Below are positions 15,820 to 25,082 of a stretch of DNA of 64,000 bases, piece after piece. How positions within the stretch are numbered: the stretch's first letter is position 1; the number at the start of each line of letters is the position of its first letter. Source of the stretch: Limnohabitans sp. T6-5 (GTDB taxonomy: Bacteria; Pseudomonadota; Gammaproteobacteria; Burkholderiales; Burkholderiaceae_C). The stretch is taken from contig NZ_NERV01000003.1 in NCBI RefSeq assembly GCF_003063315.1, forward strand, positions 434,001 to 498,000. The letters are read 5' to 3'. Position numbers and translations under genes: made by a program. A model generated the notes under the pieces. That model saw nothing but the letters and a program-made list of their open reading frames with translations. It was not told the origin of the DNA and did not search any database.

Positions 15820-17835
15820 ATGTCTTACCTCGTACTCGCGCGCAAATATCGCCCTCGTAATTTCACCGAAATGGTGGGGCAAGAGCATGTGGTGCAGGCC
15901 CTGACCAATGCCTTGGTGCAGCAGCGTTTGCACCATGCCTATCTGTTCACTGGCACCCGGGGTGTGGGCAAGACGACTGTCTCGCGCATTTTGGCCAAAT
16001 CGCTCAATTGCCAGGGGGCCGATGGTCAGGGCGGCATCACCGCCGAGCCGTGCGGCGTTTGTCAGGCTTGCCGCGACATTGATGCCGGCCGGTTTGTGGA
16101 CTACACCGAGTTGGATGCGGCCTCGAACCGGGGTGTGGACGAGGTTCAAAGTCTGTTGGAGCAAGCGGTTTACAAGCCAGTCCAAGGGCGCTTCAAGGTC
16201 TTCATGATCGACGAGGTGCACATGCTGACCAACACCGCGTTCAACGCGATGCTGAAAACCCTGGAAGAGCCCCCGGAATATCTGAAATTTGTACTGGCCA
16301 CGACCGATCCGCAAAAAGTGCCGGTCACGGTGCTGTCGCGTTGCCTGCAGTTCAATTTGCGCCCGATGGCGCCCGAGACGGTTTTTGAGCACCTGACGCA
16401 AGTTCTGGCCGCCGAGCAATTGACGGCCGAGCCCCAGGCTTTGCGCCTGCTCTCGCGTGCTGCACGGGGTTCCATGCGTGATGCTTTGAGCCTGACCGAC
16501 CAGGCGATTGCCTTTGGCAATGGCCAGTTGCAAGAGGCCGGTGTGCGCCAGATGCTGGGCAGCGTGGACCGCAGCCATGTGATGCAATTGATCCGCGCAT
16601 TGGCCGAAGGCGACGGGGCCACTGTGGTCGCCCAGGTCAATGCCTTGCGCTTGCAAGGTGTGTCGGCCGCCGCCACGCTGGAAGATATGGCCATGCTGTT
16701 GCAGCGCATGGCGGTGATGCAGATGGTGCCGGGCTTGGCGCACGACGGCGATGACCCGGATGCCCAAGGCCTGGCCGATTTGGCCGAGCTCATGCCCGCC
16801 GAAGAAACCCAATTGCTCTACAGCCTGTGTTTGCATGGGCGCACCGAGTTGGGTCTGGCGCCGGACGAATATGCCGCTTTGACGATGGTCTTGTTGCGCT
16901 TGCTGGCCTTCAAACCCTCAGCAGCTTCGGCTGAAAAAAAAAGTCCGCGAATCAGCCCACAGCGGCTAACTGAGCCGGTTTCTGCGTCAGCGCGGGCTCC
17001 TGTGCCCACACCGCCGCAGGTCAAGCCGCCACCCCCACCCCTACCCCCGCCTCCGACTCCGCCTCCAGTCAAGCCGCAAGCCCCCGAGGACCGGTCTGCT
17101 GCGACCCACACCCGGTCGGACTCACCCCTTACCCAGGCCCCGCAGCTTGTGCCTCAGGCGCCAATGGCACGGGTAACGCCTGTGCTTTCGCAGGCTGCGG
17201 TGGACCAAAGTCCAGCGCCTGCGCCCGGACCTCCCGCTTCAGAGCCCCCCCCTTGGGAGGATTTGCACTATCCTGAAGACTATGTGAACAGCCATGACAG
17301 CGATGATGCTGTGGATGGGTTTGTGGCATCCCTGTCTGAGCAGGCGCCTCACGCGGAGGGCGCTTCGATCCGGACCTTGCCGGTGCGCGAAGCTTCCAGC
17401 TCGTCACGTGTAGACATTCCCAAGCCAGCCTCCATCGTGCTTGTGCCAACGCCGCAGGGCGATGTGTGGTTTGAGGCCATTCAGGGCCTGATGGCGCAAG
17501 AAGCCATCACGGCCTTGGTGCGTGAATTGGCTTTGCAGTCGCAACTGGTGGCGCGCGATGCCCAACTATGGACGCTGCGCATTGAACATGCGTCATTGAA
17601 CCATTCGGCCAGCCGTGAGCGTTTGCAAGCGGCACTGCAAGCTGCGGGGCACGGCGATGTGCATTTGCAGATCGAAATGGGCGCCGTGACTGACAGCCCT
17701 TCCAGACGCCTTGCGGTGGCGGCCGCCGCCAAAATGGTGGCCGCAACGGAACTGATTGAAAACGACCCCCTGGTGCAGGCCATGGTGCGAGACTTTGGCG
17801 CGAAAATCGTGCCCGGCAGCATCAAGGTGATCTGA
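15820..17835 (+). CDS. dnaX: DNA polymerase III subunits tau and gamma
   Basis: A 671-residue clamp-loader ATPase (tau). AAA+ domain I carries Walker [10 protein letters not shown] at 46-54, a zinc site with cysteines at about 65-85 and the DEVHML Walker B; domains II-III reach about residue 365. A disordered proline-rich linker (residues ~395-480, runs of PPPP) precedes the alpha-binding C-terminal domain. A nine-A run at 16934-16942 falls at codons 372-375. A -1 shift there meets TGA at 16971-16973, giving a product of about 384 residues that ends after domain III, as gamma does. It is the first gene of dnaX-ybaB-recR. No ribosome site is visible before ATG 15820. Confidence 0.96.
   Translation: MSYLVLARKYRPRNFTEMVGQEHVVQALTNALVQQRLHHAYLFTGTRGVGKTTVSRILAKSLNCQGADGQGGITAEPCGVCQACRDIDAGRFVDYTELDAASNRGVDEVQSLLEQAVYKPVQGRFKVFMIDEVHMLTNTAFNAMLKTLEEPPEYLKFVLATTDPQKVPVTVLSRCLQFNLRPMAPETVFEHLTQVLAAEQLTAEPQALRLLSRAARGSMRDALSLTDQAIAFGNGQLQEAGVRQMLGSVDRSHVMQLIRALAEGDGATVVAQVNALRLQGVSAAATLEDMAMLLQRMAVMQMVPGLAHDGDDPDAQGLADLAELMPAEETQLLYSLCLHGRTELGLAPDEYAALTMVLLRLLAFKPSAASAEKKSPRISPQRLTEPVSASARAPVPTPPQVKPPPPPLPPPPTPPPVKPQAPEDRSAATHTRSDSPLTQAPQLVPQAPMARVTPVLSQAAVDQSPAPAPGPPASEPPPWEDLHYPEDYVNSHDSDDAVDGFVASLSEQAPHAEGASIRTLPVREASSSSRVDIPKPASIVLVPTPQGDVWFEAIQGLMAQEAITALVRELALQSQLVARDAQLWTLRIEHASLNHSASRERLQAALQAAGHGDVHLQIEMGAVTDSPSRRLAVAAAAKMVAATELIENDPLVQAMVRDFGAKIVPGSIKVI
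16934..16973 (+). promoter_or_regulatory. Candidate frameshift/slippage site for gamma subunit synthesis
   Basis: Nine consecutive A residues (16934-16942) followed by G give A AAA AAG in the frame needed for -1 slippage. The -1 frame reads ten further codons after the slip and ends at TGA 16971-16973. CGGCT/AGCCG with a five-base loop (around 16964-16978) lies downstream. E. coli uses ribosomal frameshifting at A AAA AAG; Thermus uses polymerase slippage at an A9 run. Either could act here. Confidence 0.6.
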
Positions 17836-17875
17836 ACCTGTCCCCTGCTCTTCACTTCAAACTAAAGGAAATACC

Positions 17876-18199
17876 ATGTTCAACAAAGGACAACTGGCAG
17901 GCTTGATGAAACAAGCCCAGGCCATGCAAGACAACCTCAAAAAGGCCCAGGACGAACTGGCTTTTGTCGAAGTCGAAGGCCAGTCGGGCTCCGGTATGGT
18001 CAAAGTGCTGATGACCTGCAAACACAATGTGCGCCGCGTGACCATCGACCCCAGTTTGCTGGCCGATGACAAGGACATGCTGGAAGATCTGGTCGCTGCA
18101 GCTTTCAATGATGCGGTGCGCCAAGCCGAAGAAGTTTCCCAGCAAAAAATGGGCAAACTCACCGCAGGTCTGCCTCCCGGCATGAAACTGCCTTTCTGA
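17876..18199 (+). CDS. ybaB: Nucleoid-associated protein YbaB/EbfC
   Basis: A 107-residue DNA-binding dimer of the YbaB/EbfC family. The N-terminus [28 protein letters not shown] forms the long helix; [22 protein letters not shown] and [16 protein letters not shown] follow the family pattern. The C-terminal PPGMKLPF is the usual ending. It is located between dnaX and recR, its standard place, 40 bp after dnaX with an AAGGAAA ribosome site, and takes part in DNA organisation and possibly repair with RecR. Confidence 0.95.
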   Translation: MFNKGQLAGLMKQAQAMQDNLKKAQDELAFVEVEGQSGSGMVKVLMTCKHNVRRVTIDPSLLADDKDMLEDLVAAAFNDAVRQAEEVSQQKMGKLTAGLPPGMKLPF

Positions 18200-18213
18200 G
18201 GGCTTGACCACGC

Positions 18214-18804
18214 ATGGCCGATACACACGCCTTAGCCACTTTGGTGCAAGCCCTTAAAGGTTTGCCGGGGGTGGGCATCAAGTCGGCTCAGCGCATGGCG
18301 TTTCAGCTCTTGCAAAACGACCGGGCCACAGCACGGCAGTTGGCATCGGCTTTGCAAAATGCGGTGGACAACGTGCGCCACTGTGAGTGCTGTCACACCT
18401 TCACGGAAGCCGAGTTGTGTGACACCTGTCAGGACGCCACGCGAGACCGTTCGCTCTTGTGCGTCATTGAAACGCCTGCCGACCAGTCGGCCATTGAGCG
18501 CACAGGCACCTACCGGGGTTTGTACTTTGTGCTGATGGGCAAACTCAGCCCCTTGGATGGCATTGGTCCCCATGACATTGGTTTGGCCAAACTCAAACAA
18601 CGTGTCATGGACGGTGTGGTGAGCGAGGTGATTTTGGCCACCAACTTCACGGCCGAGGGCGAGGCCACGGCCCATGTCATCTCGGAGATGATTCGCCAAA
18701 ATGGGCTGCGGGTCACGCGGCTGGCACGAGGCGTGCCTGCAGGCAGCGAACTTGAATATGTGGACCTGGGCACCATCGCCCATGCCTTGGTGGATCGGCG
18801 TTGA
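18214..18804 (+). CDS. recR: Recombination mediator RecR
   Basis: A 196-residue protein of the RecFOR pathway that helps load RecA at SSB-coated gaps. Order of parts: N-terminal helix-hairpin-helix ([17 protein letters not shown]), four-cysteine zinc finger starting near C57 ([16 protein letters not shown]), Toprim domain with [15 protein letters not shown] and [11 protein letters not shown], and a C-terminal Walker-B-like tail. The length is normal. It begins 14 bp after ybaB and is the last gene of the operon. Confidence 0.97.
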   Translation: MADTHALATLVQALKGLPGVGIKSAQRMAFQLLQNDRATARQLASALQNAVDNVRHCECCHTFTEAELCDTCQDATRDRSLLCVIETPADQSAIERTGTYRGLYFVLMGKLSPLDGIGPHDIGLAKLKQRVMDGVVSEVILATNFTAEGEATAHVISEMIRQNGLRVTRLARGVPAGSELEYVDLGTIAHALVDRR

Positions 18805-18935
18805 GCGCAAGACCCCGCCGCACCTACTTGCAATCCATTACGTGAAAACCCGCTCGGGATCACTCCCGATGTGCACAAGCTGGCCTGTTCGTATGCTGGA
18901 GTCATCGAATAGTCGATGTTCACTGGAGTAAGGTC

Positions 18936-19970
18936 TTGTCTGCAGCTGTTTACCGTCGTCGTGCACTTTTGAAGGCAGTTGGTGCTGCTTTTTTGGGCGC
19001 CCGTACAAGCCGTGCCGCAGTGGAATCAAACCGCACCCCCTTGCGCGTGACCGTGGCTTTGGCAGCTCGGCAAAGTCTTTATCAGTTGCCACTGACTTTG
19101 GCTGAGCAATTGGGGTATTTCAAGCAGGCTGGCCTGGCGGTGGAATGGCAGTCACATGAGGCGGGTGCCAAAGCGGTGTCCAGCGCCCTTCAAGGCCAAG
19201 CCGATGTGGTGGGGGGCGCGTTTGAGCACTTGTTTGGATTGCACGAAAAGGGGCTGAATTATCAGGCTTTTGTCTTGTTGGGCCGAACCCCACAGGTCAG
19301 TTTTGGGGTGGCTACACACAAGGATCTGCGCTCAGTGCTGGCGCTCAAAGGGGCTCGTGTTGGCGTGTCGGCACTTGATTCAAGCACCCACTGGATGGCG
19401 TGCCAGTGGTTGCTGCAAAACGGCTTGCTGCCTGAAGATGTGACCTTCGTGGAGGTGGGGTCGTCCTTCGGTGTCATAGATGCCTTGCGCAGTGGCAATA
19501 TTGATGCACTGTGCAATCTTGATCCGATCATGTACGGGTTGGAGCAAAAAAATGAAATCCGTTTGCTGGGCGAAGCCAGAACCTTGGCCGCAACACGCAA
19601 AGTGATGGGCGGTTCAGTGCCGGGAGCCAGTCTGTTTGCCAGGGCGGAGTTTTTGCAACAGCAGCCTGCGGTGGTACAGGCTCTGACCGACGGTGTGGTG
19701 CATGCACTCAAATGGCTACAGACGGCGGGTTTGACCGATATCCTGAAAGCCGTGCCGTCCCATCACTGGATGGGAGACAGGGCCATGTATCTGGGTGCCT
19801 TTGAAAAATTGCGCGAATCGTATGCGGTGGATGGCCTGATTCCGCAGGAGGGGGTTTTCAATGCCTGGCGGGCGCATTCGCGCTTGCCCGGCATGGTGCA
19901 TTCGAGCCGATTGCCTCGGGCGTACACCAATGTCTTCGCAGTCAAGGCCAAAGAACGTTTCGAGTTGTGA
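18936..19970 (+). CDS. Orphan ABC-type substrate-binding protein (NMT1/SsuA-like)
   Basis: A 344-residue periplasmic binding protein. The N-terminus has a Tat-like RRRALLKAVGAAFLGARTSRA signal. TLRVTVALAARQSLYQLPLTLAEQLGYFKQAGL-type features (here residues ~35-65) and QGQADVVGGAFEHLF are typical of NMT1/SsuA/TauA proteins that bind sulfonates, nitrate, riboflavin or thiamine precursors. Translation starts at TTG 18936, placed after GGAGTAAGG; no in-frame ATG is suitable. No permease or ATPase gene is adjacent. The ligand is unknown. Confidence 0.82.
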   Translation: MSAAVYRRRALLKAVGAAFLGARTSRAAVESNRTPLRVTVALAARQSLYQLPLTLAEQLGYFKQAGLAVEWQSHEAGAKAVSSALQGQADVVGGAFEHLFGLHEKGLNYQAFVLLGRTPQVSFGVATHKDLRSVLALKGARVGVSALDSSTHWMACQWLLQNGLLPEDVTFVEVGSSFGVIDALRSGNIDALCNLDPIMYGLEQKNEIRLLGEARTLAATRKVMGGSVPGASLFARAEFLQQQPAVVQALTDGVVHALKWLQTAGLTDILKAVPSHHWMGDRAMYLGAFEKLRESYAVDGLIPQEGVFNAWRAHSRLPGMVHSSRLPRAYTNVFAVKAKERFEL

Positions 19971-20001
19971 TCGGTTGGAACCGCTCCCGCTGGGATAAGA
20001 C

Positions 20002-21543
20002 TCAGCGCCGGGCTTTGGCCGGGGCGGAGTGCTGCGCCGTGGTGTGACTGCGTGGGGCTGTTTTGCCCATCGCAGGTTTGGTGACCCGCCGTGGTGCTTG
20101 TGAGGGCATCAGGATGGTCAGACTCTGGTTTGCGCTCAAAATGGCATTGATTTTCAGGTTGTTCCAAGCCGCCATGTTGGCGGCTGTTACCCCATATCTG
20201 GCGGCCAGGCTGGCCAGGGAGTCCCCTTTGTGGGCTTTGACAGAGATGCGTTTGAGGACAATTTCCGGGGCCAAAGACAGATGGCCATTTTCTGCCATCT
20301 GTTGCGTCACATCGTTGTTCAGTTGTCCCTTGCGATGCACAAGCAGTGTGGAGCCCGCTTTGACCATCATCTGAGGCGGAATGCCATTGACAGAGCGCAA
20401 CTGATCGATGGGCATGTTCAGTTGCTGCGCTACTTCTTCGGGCTTCATGGTACGCGGCGCCTGCCAGGCGGTCCAGGTGGCCAGCGGCAAATTGGCGTGG
20501 GCCTGGAGCTTCTCTTCAAAAATGGTGGCATTGTCCCAGGGCAGCAGAATTTGCGGCGTACCAGCGGCCAGGATGACCGGCCGTTTCATGGAGGGGTTGA
20601 GGGCCTTGAAGTCTTCCAGGCTGACCGAAGCCAGCTTGACCGCCACCGCCACATCAATGTCGCGCTCAATCGGCACGCTCTTGAAGTAAGGGTGGTTTTG
20701 GATCAGCGGCAGTTGCGTGCTGAAGGCCTCGGGTTGCGCCACGATGTTTTTCACGGCTTGCAGCTTGGGCACGTAATAGCGTGTCTCGTTGGGCATATTC
20801 AAGTCGCTGTAGCTCAAAGGTTTGCCTTGCGCCTTGTTGCGGGCCAGTGCCCGGCCTACGCTGCCTTCGCCCCAGTTGTAGGCGGCCAGTGCCAGATGCC
20901 AGTCACCAAACATGCCATAGAGCTTTTGCAGGTAATCGAGCGCTGCACGCGTGGATTCCAGCACATCGCGTCGGTCATCGCGAAACAGATTTTGTTTCAG
21001 GTCGAAATACTTGCCTGTGGCCGGCATGAACTGCCACATGCCTGCGGCATTGGCGCTCGACACGGCCTGGGGATTAAAGGCCGACTCGATGAAGGGCAGC
21101 AGGGCCAGCTCGGTGGGCATTTTGCGCCGCTCCAGCTCCTCGACGATGTGAAACAAATAGGGACGTGAACGCTCGGTCATGCGCAAGATGTAATCCGGTC
21201 GGCTTGAATACCACTGCTCGCGGTTGCGCACCAGGTCATTGTCCAGGTCAGGCATGGCAAAGCCCCGCCGAATCCGCTCCCACACGTCGGTCGGTGGTGT
21301 CAGCCCAAGGTTGCCATGGGGCTTGAGTGAGACAGGACGCTCTGCGGTCTGTTCGGCATCGGCCACCATTCGGGCTGCTGGCTGTGCGGTGGGTGCGTTC
21401 ATGCCCGGGAGGGGGGGCGGTGGTGTGGCGGTGCCAGAAGTCGTAGCGCAGCCGACCAGCCATAAGACCAGAGACAGCCCCAGGCCCATGAGCAGTCTCT
21501 GGGGCCTCTGGCCGTCAATGTGCGGTTTCAAGGATAAGTTCAT
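20002..21543 (-). CDS. mltD: Membrane-bound lytic murein transglycosylase D
   Basis: A 513-residue lipoprotein that cleaves peptidoglycan glycan strands. A lipobox LVGC places the lipidated Cys at residue 32. The SLT domain has LLPFIESAFNPQAVSSANA with the catalytic Glu, then AGMWQFMPATGKYFDL and AYNWGEGSVGRAL. Three LysM-like segments follow in the C-terminal half, the last one AHKGDSLASLAARYGVTAANMAAWN. Its ATG overlaps the gloB stop (ATGA 21540-21543). A basic tail ends the protein. The gloB-mltD neighbourhood also exists in E. coli. Confidence 0.95.
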   Translation of the reverse strand: MNLSLKPHIDGQRPQRLLMGLGLSLVLWLVGCATTSGTATPPPPLPGMNAPTAQPAARMVADAEQTAERPVSLKPHGNLGLTPPTDVWERIRRGFAMPDLDNDLVRNREQWYSSRPDYILRMTERSRPYLFHIVEELERRKMPTELALLPFIESAFNPQAVSSANAAGMWQFMPATGKYFDLKQNLFRDDRRDVLESTRAALDYLQKLYGMFGDWHLALAAYNWGEGSVGRALARNKAQGKPLSYSDLNMPNETRYYVPKLQAVKNIVAQPEAFSTQLPLIQNHPYFKSVPIERDIDVAVAVKLASVSLEDFKALNPSMKRPVILAAGTPQILLPWDNATIFEEKLQAHANLPLATWTAWQAPRTMKPEEVAQQLNMPIDQLRSVNGIPPQMMVKAGSTLLVHRKGQLNNDVTQQMAENGHLSLAPEIVLKRISVKAHKGDSLASLAARYGVTAANMAAWNNLKINAILSANQSLTILMPSQAPRRVTKPAMGKTAPRSHTTAQHSAPAKARR

Positions 21544-22313
21544 CGGAAGTCGTTTTTCCAGGCGCGCAATGCGGCAAACGTTGAGATATCGTCCACCGCT
21601 TGGGCATCATGGTCCTTGAGCGCAGCAACCACACTGGGGCTGCGGCTGCGCAAAAAGGGGTTGATGGCCAGTTCCGTGGACAATGCCACGGGCAGGGTGG
21701 GCAAGCCTTGTTCACGCAGGGCTTGGCAGACGCGAGTGTAGGTTTGCAATGCCGTATTGTCCGGGTCGACGGCCAGTGCAAATTTCAGATTCGACAGCGT
21801 GTACTCATGGGCACAGCAAACCCGGGTGTCGCCGGGCAGGGTGGCCAAGCGGTCAAGCGAGTCCAGCATTTGGGCCGGTGTTCCTTCAAAAAGCCGTCCA
21901 CAACCGCCTGAAAACAAGGTGTCGCCACAAAACAAAATGGGGGCCTGCCCTGGAGGCTGGCCCCAGAAAGCCACATGACCTGCGGTGTGTCCGGGTACAT
22001 CAAACACATTCAGTGTCAAGCTGTGCCAGGTCACGCTGTCGCCTTGTTGTACACCTGTGGTGGCCAAGGGCAAGGGTTCCAGTACCGGGGCCAATACCTT
22101 GGCCTGACTGGCCGACACCAAGGCCGCAACGCCGCCCGTGTGATCCGCATGGTGGTGCGTGACTAGAATCATGTCCAACTGCACCCCTGGATGCAACTGG
22201 AGCCATTGCATCACGGGCGCACTGTCCCCGGGATCGACCACCAAGGCGTGGTGGTCATCGTGCAACAACCAAATGTAGTTGTCTGAAAACGCAGGCAAGG
22301 CAATGAGTTTCAT
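21540..22313 (-). CDS. gloB: Hydroxyacylglutathione hydrolase (glyoxalase II)
   Basis: A 257-residue metallo-beta-lactamase-fold enzyme that hydrolyses S-lactoylglutathione to lactate and glutathione in methylglyoxal detoxification. The metal site T52-H53-H54-H55-A56-D57-H58 is complete, and GHTAGHVAFW, FCGDTLFSGGCGRLFEG and CAHEYTLSNLKFA supply the remaining ligands and glutathione-binding residues. The ATG at 22313 overlaps the start of the divergent methyltransferase gene. A TATAAT box at 22324-22329 lies just upstream. It is co-transcribed with mltD. Confidence 0.96.
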   Translation of the reverse strand: MKLIALPAFSDNYIWLLHDDHHALVVDPGDSAPVMQWLQLHPGVQLDMILVTHHHADHTGGVAALVSASQAKVLAPVLEPLPLATTGVQQGDSVTWHSLTLNVFDVPGHTAGHVAFWGQPPGQAPILFCGDTLFSGGCGRLFEGTPAQMLDSLDRLATLPGDTRVCCAHEYTLSNLKFALAVDPDNTALQTYTRVCQALREQGLPTLPVALSTELAINPFLRSRSPSVVAALKDHDAQAVDDISTFAALRAWKNDFR

Positions 22314-23139
22314 GGAGCCTCAGATTATAGAAAGTAAGCATTCATCCGCAGCTTGGCTGGCCGGTTTGGGTCAGCCCGTGGCCACACGCTTGCTGAGCTG
22401 GGAACAACAACAGGCCGATGAACTGCTGGCCGATGTGTTTGGTTACCACGCGGTGCAATTGGGCTGGCCTGAACTGCAAGCGTTGCGCACCAACCGCATG
22501 CCGCACCGCTGGATGGCCCAACCGGAGTTCGAATTCAATACATCGATGTGGGGTGCATCCGACATTGTCACTGATCTTTGCCTGGACAGCCGTGCCTGGC
22601 CATGGCCTGCTGACAGCCTGGATCTGGTGGTGTTGCCCCACACCCTGGAACGGTCCATGGACCCTCATGCCTGCTTGCGCGAGGTCGCACGTGTGTTGAT
22701 CCCTGAAGGACAACTGCTGATCACCGGTTTGAATCCACTGAGTTGTTGGGGCTGGCAGCAAACGCGCAGCCATCGCCGAGGAGGTCAAATTGATGCCCCG
22801 ACGACCGCATTGCTGGCTTACCAACGTTTGCGTGATTGGTTGCGCTTGCTCGGTTTTGAGGTTCAAGTCAGCCGTTTTGGTGGGTGGACGCCCGCTTTGG
22901 GCAGTGAGCGCTGGATGCAGCGGCTGAGCTGGATGGATGCCATGGGGCAGCGCTGGTGTCCGATTCTGGGTGGGGTTTATCTGCTGTTGGCCACCAAAAG
23001 GGTGCCGGGCGGCCTCTTGCTCAATGGGCGGCGCTGGCGCACGGTACGATCGCCCGCTGCAGCGACCGTGCCACTGGCCCGGTCAGACACCACCATTGGC
23101 CGACAGGCGGCCTCGAAAGACATTGTTGAACCACGTTGA
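22312..23139 (+). CDS. SAM-dependent methyltransferase, YafS-like
   Basis: A 275-residue class I methyltransferase fold protein. [47 protein letters not shown] corresponds to motifs II-IV of the family. Its position between gloB and rnhA equals that of yafS in E. coli, so it is probably the orthologue; its substrate is unknown. Start codons are uncertain: ATG 22312 shares CATG with the gloB start, ATG 22303 gives three more residues. The stop overlaps rnhA. Confidence 0.8.
   Translation: MEPQIIESKHSSAAWLAGLGQPVATRLLSWEQQQADELLADVFGYHAVQLGWPELQALRTNRMPHRWMAQPEFEFNTSMWGASDIVTDLCLDSRAWPWPADSLDLVVLPHTLERSMDPHACLREVARVLIPEGQLLITGLNPLSCWGWQQTRSHRRGGQIDAPTTALLAYQRLRDWLRLLGFEVQVSRFGGWTPALGSERWMQRLSWMDAMGQRWCPILGGVYLLLATKRVPGGLLLNGRRWRTVRSPAAATVPLARSDTTIGRQAASKDIVEPR
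22324..22329 (-). promoter_or_regulatory. -10 element for gloB
   Basis: A TATAAT on the minus strand lies ten bases before the gloB ATG, which would leave a very short 5' leader. It lies inside the 5' end of the divergent methyltransferase gene. The -35 is weak. Confidence 0.4.
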
Positions 23140-23572
23140 AATCCATACCGATGGGGCTTGCAAAGGCAACCCCGGTCCCGGCGGCTGGGGCGTTCGCCTG
23201 CAGTCGGGCAAGCATGTGCACGAGCTTTTTGGTGGCGAGCTGGGCACCACCAACAACCGCATGGAGCTGACCGCCGTCATTGAAGGACTCAAGGCGCTCA
23301 AGCGTCCTTGCAAGGTGACCTTGTACCTGGACAGCGAATACGTGCGAAAAGGCATCACCGAGTGGATTCACGGCTGGAAAGCCAAAGGCTGGCGCACGGC
23401 GGCCAAGCAGCCCGTCAAAAACGTTGAGCTTTGGCAAGCCCTGGATCACGTGGTGTCCACTTCGGGACATCAGATCGAATGGCGCTGGGTCAAGGGCCAT
23501 GCGGGCGATCCGGGCAATGAGCGCGCCGATGCGCTGGCCAATCAAGGCGTGGCGCAGGTTTTAGGGCGTTAA
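23126..23572 (+). CDS. rnhA: Ribonuclease HI
   Basis: A 148-residue enzyme that cuts RNA in RNA-DNA hybrids. [17 protein letters not shown] near the N-terminus carries the first catalytic Asp (D9), [13 protein letters not shown] the Glu, [16 protein letters not shown] the second Asp and [12 protein letters not shown] the last Asp. The start is a TTG (23126, or 23123); no ATG is in frame close by, and [10 protein letters not shown] matches the usual RNase HI N-terminus. It overlaps the methyltransferase gene by 14 bp, so translation is likely coupled. In E. coli dnaQ follows; here an RND efflux operon does. Confidence 0.95.
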   Translation: MNHVEIHTDGACKGNPGPGGWGVRLQSGKHVHELFGGELGTTNNRMELTAVIEGLKALKRPCKVTLYLDSEYVRKGITEWIHGWKAKGWRTAAKQPVKNVELWQALDHVVSTSGHQIEWRWVKGHAGDPGNERADALANQGVAQVLGR

Positions 23573-23726
23573 GGGAGCGCTGAGGGGGCGCATGTAAATG
23601 TGGAGTAAAGACGGTAAATCGCCGTTGTAAGCGCGCCATACCTTGCCGGTTTCCCTATGTGGAAGCACCCGCAAGACTGTTACATTGCGAAACTGTTTGC
23701 GTTTTCAATGTGTCGGGATTTCTGTA

Positions 23727-25082
23727 ATGGCTTACAACAAAAAATATGCCTTGATCGCTTTGATCGGGGTGGGCGTGGCATCCGGTGTAGCTTGGTGGGT
23801 GCAACGCCAGCCGTCAACAAAGACTGATGCTGCGGTTCAAACCGCACCTGCAGCCGGCGGTGCCCGGACGCCCGCGGTGGAGGTGGCCAAAGTGGACAGC
23901 ATCACCTTGGTCGATGAAACCCAATCGGTGGGCAGTCTGCGCTCTCGTCAAGGCGTGATGCTTCGCCCTGAAGTGGCCGGGCGCGTGAGCAAAATCCTTT
24001 TCAACGATGGCCAACGCGTTCACAAAGGCCAAGTGTTGGTTCAGTTTGACGACCAGTTGCCAGCCGCGCAGTTGTCCCAGGCCAAGGCTGAAATGTCGAT
24101 TGCCGAGTCCAACCACAAGCGCAATCAGGAACTGGTGGCACAAAACTTCATCAGCAAGCGCTCGCTGGACGAAAGTGCTGCGGCCCTGGAAGTGGCGCAA
24201 GCCAAACTGGCCCTGGCGCAAGCGACCTTGCAGCGCCTGAAAGTTCTGGCCCCGTTTGATGGCGTCATGGGGCTGCGTCAGGTGAACGTGGGCGATTACC
24301 TCAAGGACGGCACCGACATTGTCAACATCGAAGACATTGACGCGGTGCTGGTGGACTTCCGTTTGCCTGAACGCTTCCAGGCCAAGATCCGCAGTGGACA
24401 AAAAGCCCAGCTCACCATCGACGCCTTGCCCGGCAGACCTTTCACTGCTGTGGTGCAAGCGATTGACCCCCTGATCGATGCCAATGGCCGTTCGGTGGGG
24501 GTGCGCGGGTGCATCGACAACCGCCAGCAGCAGTTGCGCCCGGGCATGTTCGCCCGCGTCAATGCCGTGTTCGGTAGCCGTGACAACGCTTTGGTCGTCC
24601 CTGAAGAGGCCATCGTGCCGCAAGGCGGGCGCACTTTTGTGGTCAAGGTGGTGCCCGGCGACAAGCCCGACACCTTGGTGACCCAGCGTGTGGCCGTCAA
24701 GGTCGGTTTGCGTCAGCCTGGCAAAGTCGAAATTCTGGAAGGCCTGGAGCAGGGCGATACCGTGGTGACCGCTGGCCACCAACGCCTGCAAAAAGACGGC
24801 ACGGCCGTGCGCGTGGTCGACATGTCGCGTCCGCCTTCGGGCAAACCTGGGGCGAATGGCGGCCCGAACGGTGCCCCAGCGGGTGCCGCCGGTGCACCTG
24901 CAGCGGGGGCTTCAGCGCCTGCAGCTTCTTCCCCAACCGCTGCGCCAGCCGCTGCGACCGTGCCATCAGCACCGTCAGCGCCCGTGGCCCAGGCAGCACC
25001 TGCTGCTGCCACAGGCAAACCTGCGGCCAAGCCCTTGACCGGACCCAACCCCTGCCTGCGAGGTGCTGATGCAACTCGCTGA
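23727..25082 (+). CDS. RND efflux periplasmic adaptor (membrane fusion protein)
   Basis: A 451-residue HlyD/AcrA-type adaptor with one N-terminal anchor helix (residues ~8-24). It shows the lipoyl half-motifs (VLRPEVAGRVSKILFNDGQRVHKGQVLVQFD-type and VLAPFDGVMGLRQVNVGDYL), a short coiled-coil hairpin and a beta-barrel domain ending near residue 370. About 80 further residues are an Ala/Pro/Gly tail with little complexity, which is unusual for the family. The start ATG 23727 is preferred to upstream codons. It overlaps the pump gene by 14 bp and probably bridges it to an outer-membrane channel encoded elsewhere. Confidence 0.92.
   Translation: MAYNKKYALIALIGVGVASGVAWWVQRQPSTKTDAAVQTAPAAGGARTPAVEVAKVDSITLVDETQSVGSLRSRQGVMLRPEVAGRVSKILFNDGQRVHKGQVLVQFDDQLPAAQLSQAKAEMSIAESNHKRNQELVAQNFISKRSLDESAAALEVAQAKLALAQATLQRLKVLAPFDGVMGLRQVNVGDYLKDGTDIVNIEDIDAVLVDFRLPERFQAKIRSGQKAQLTIDALPGRPFTAVVQAIDPLIDANGRSVGVRGCIDNRQQQLRPGMFARVNAVFGSRDNALVVPEEAIVPQGGRTFVVKVVPGDKPDTLVTQRVAVKVGLRQPGKVEILEGLEQGDTVVTAGHQRLQKDGTAVRVVDMSRPPSGKPGANGGPNGAPAGAAGAPAAGASAPAASSPTAAPAAATVPSAPSAPVAQAAPAAATGKPAAKPLTGPNPCLRGADATR

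Noticed and set aside
15667..16836. 390-codon minus-strand frame over dnaX and the 5' end of ffs
   Set aside because: Shadow of dnaX; no family motifs and it would overlap the SRP RNA gene.
16934..16942. The A9 run in dnaX as a sequencing error
   Set aside because: The zero frame stays open across the run for the full tau protein, and the -1 frame stop fits gamma, so the run need not be an error.
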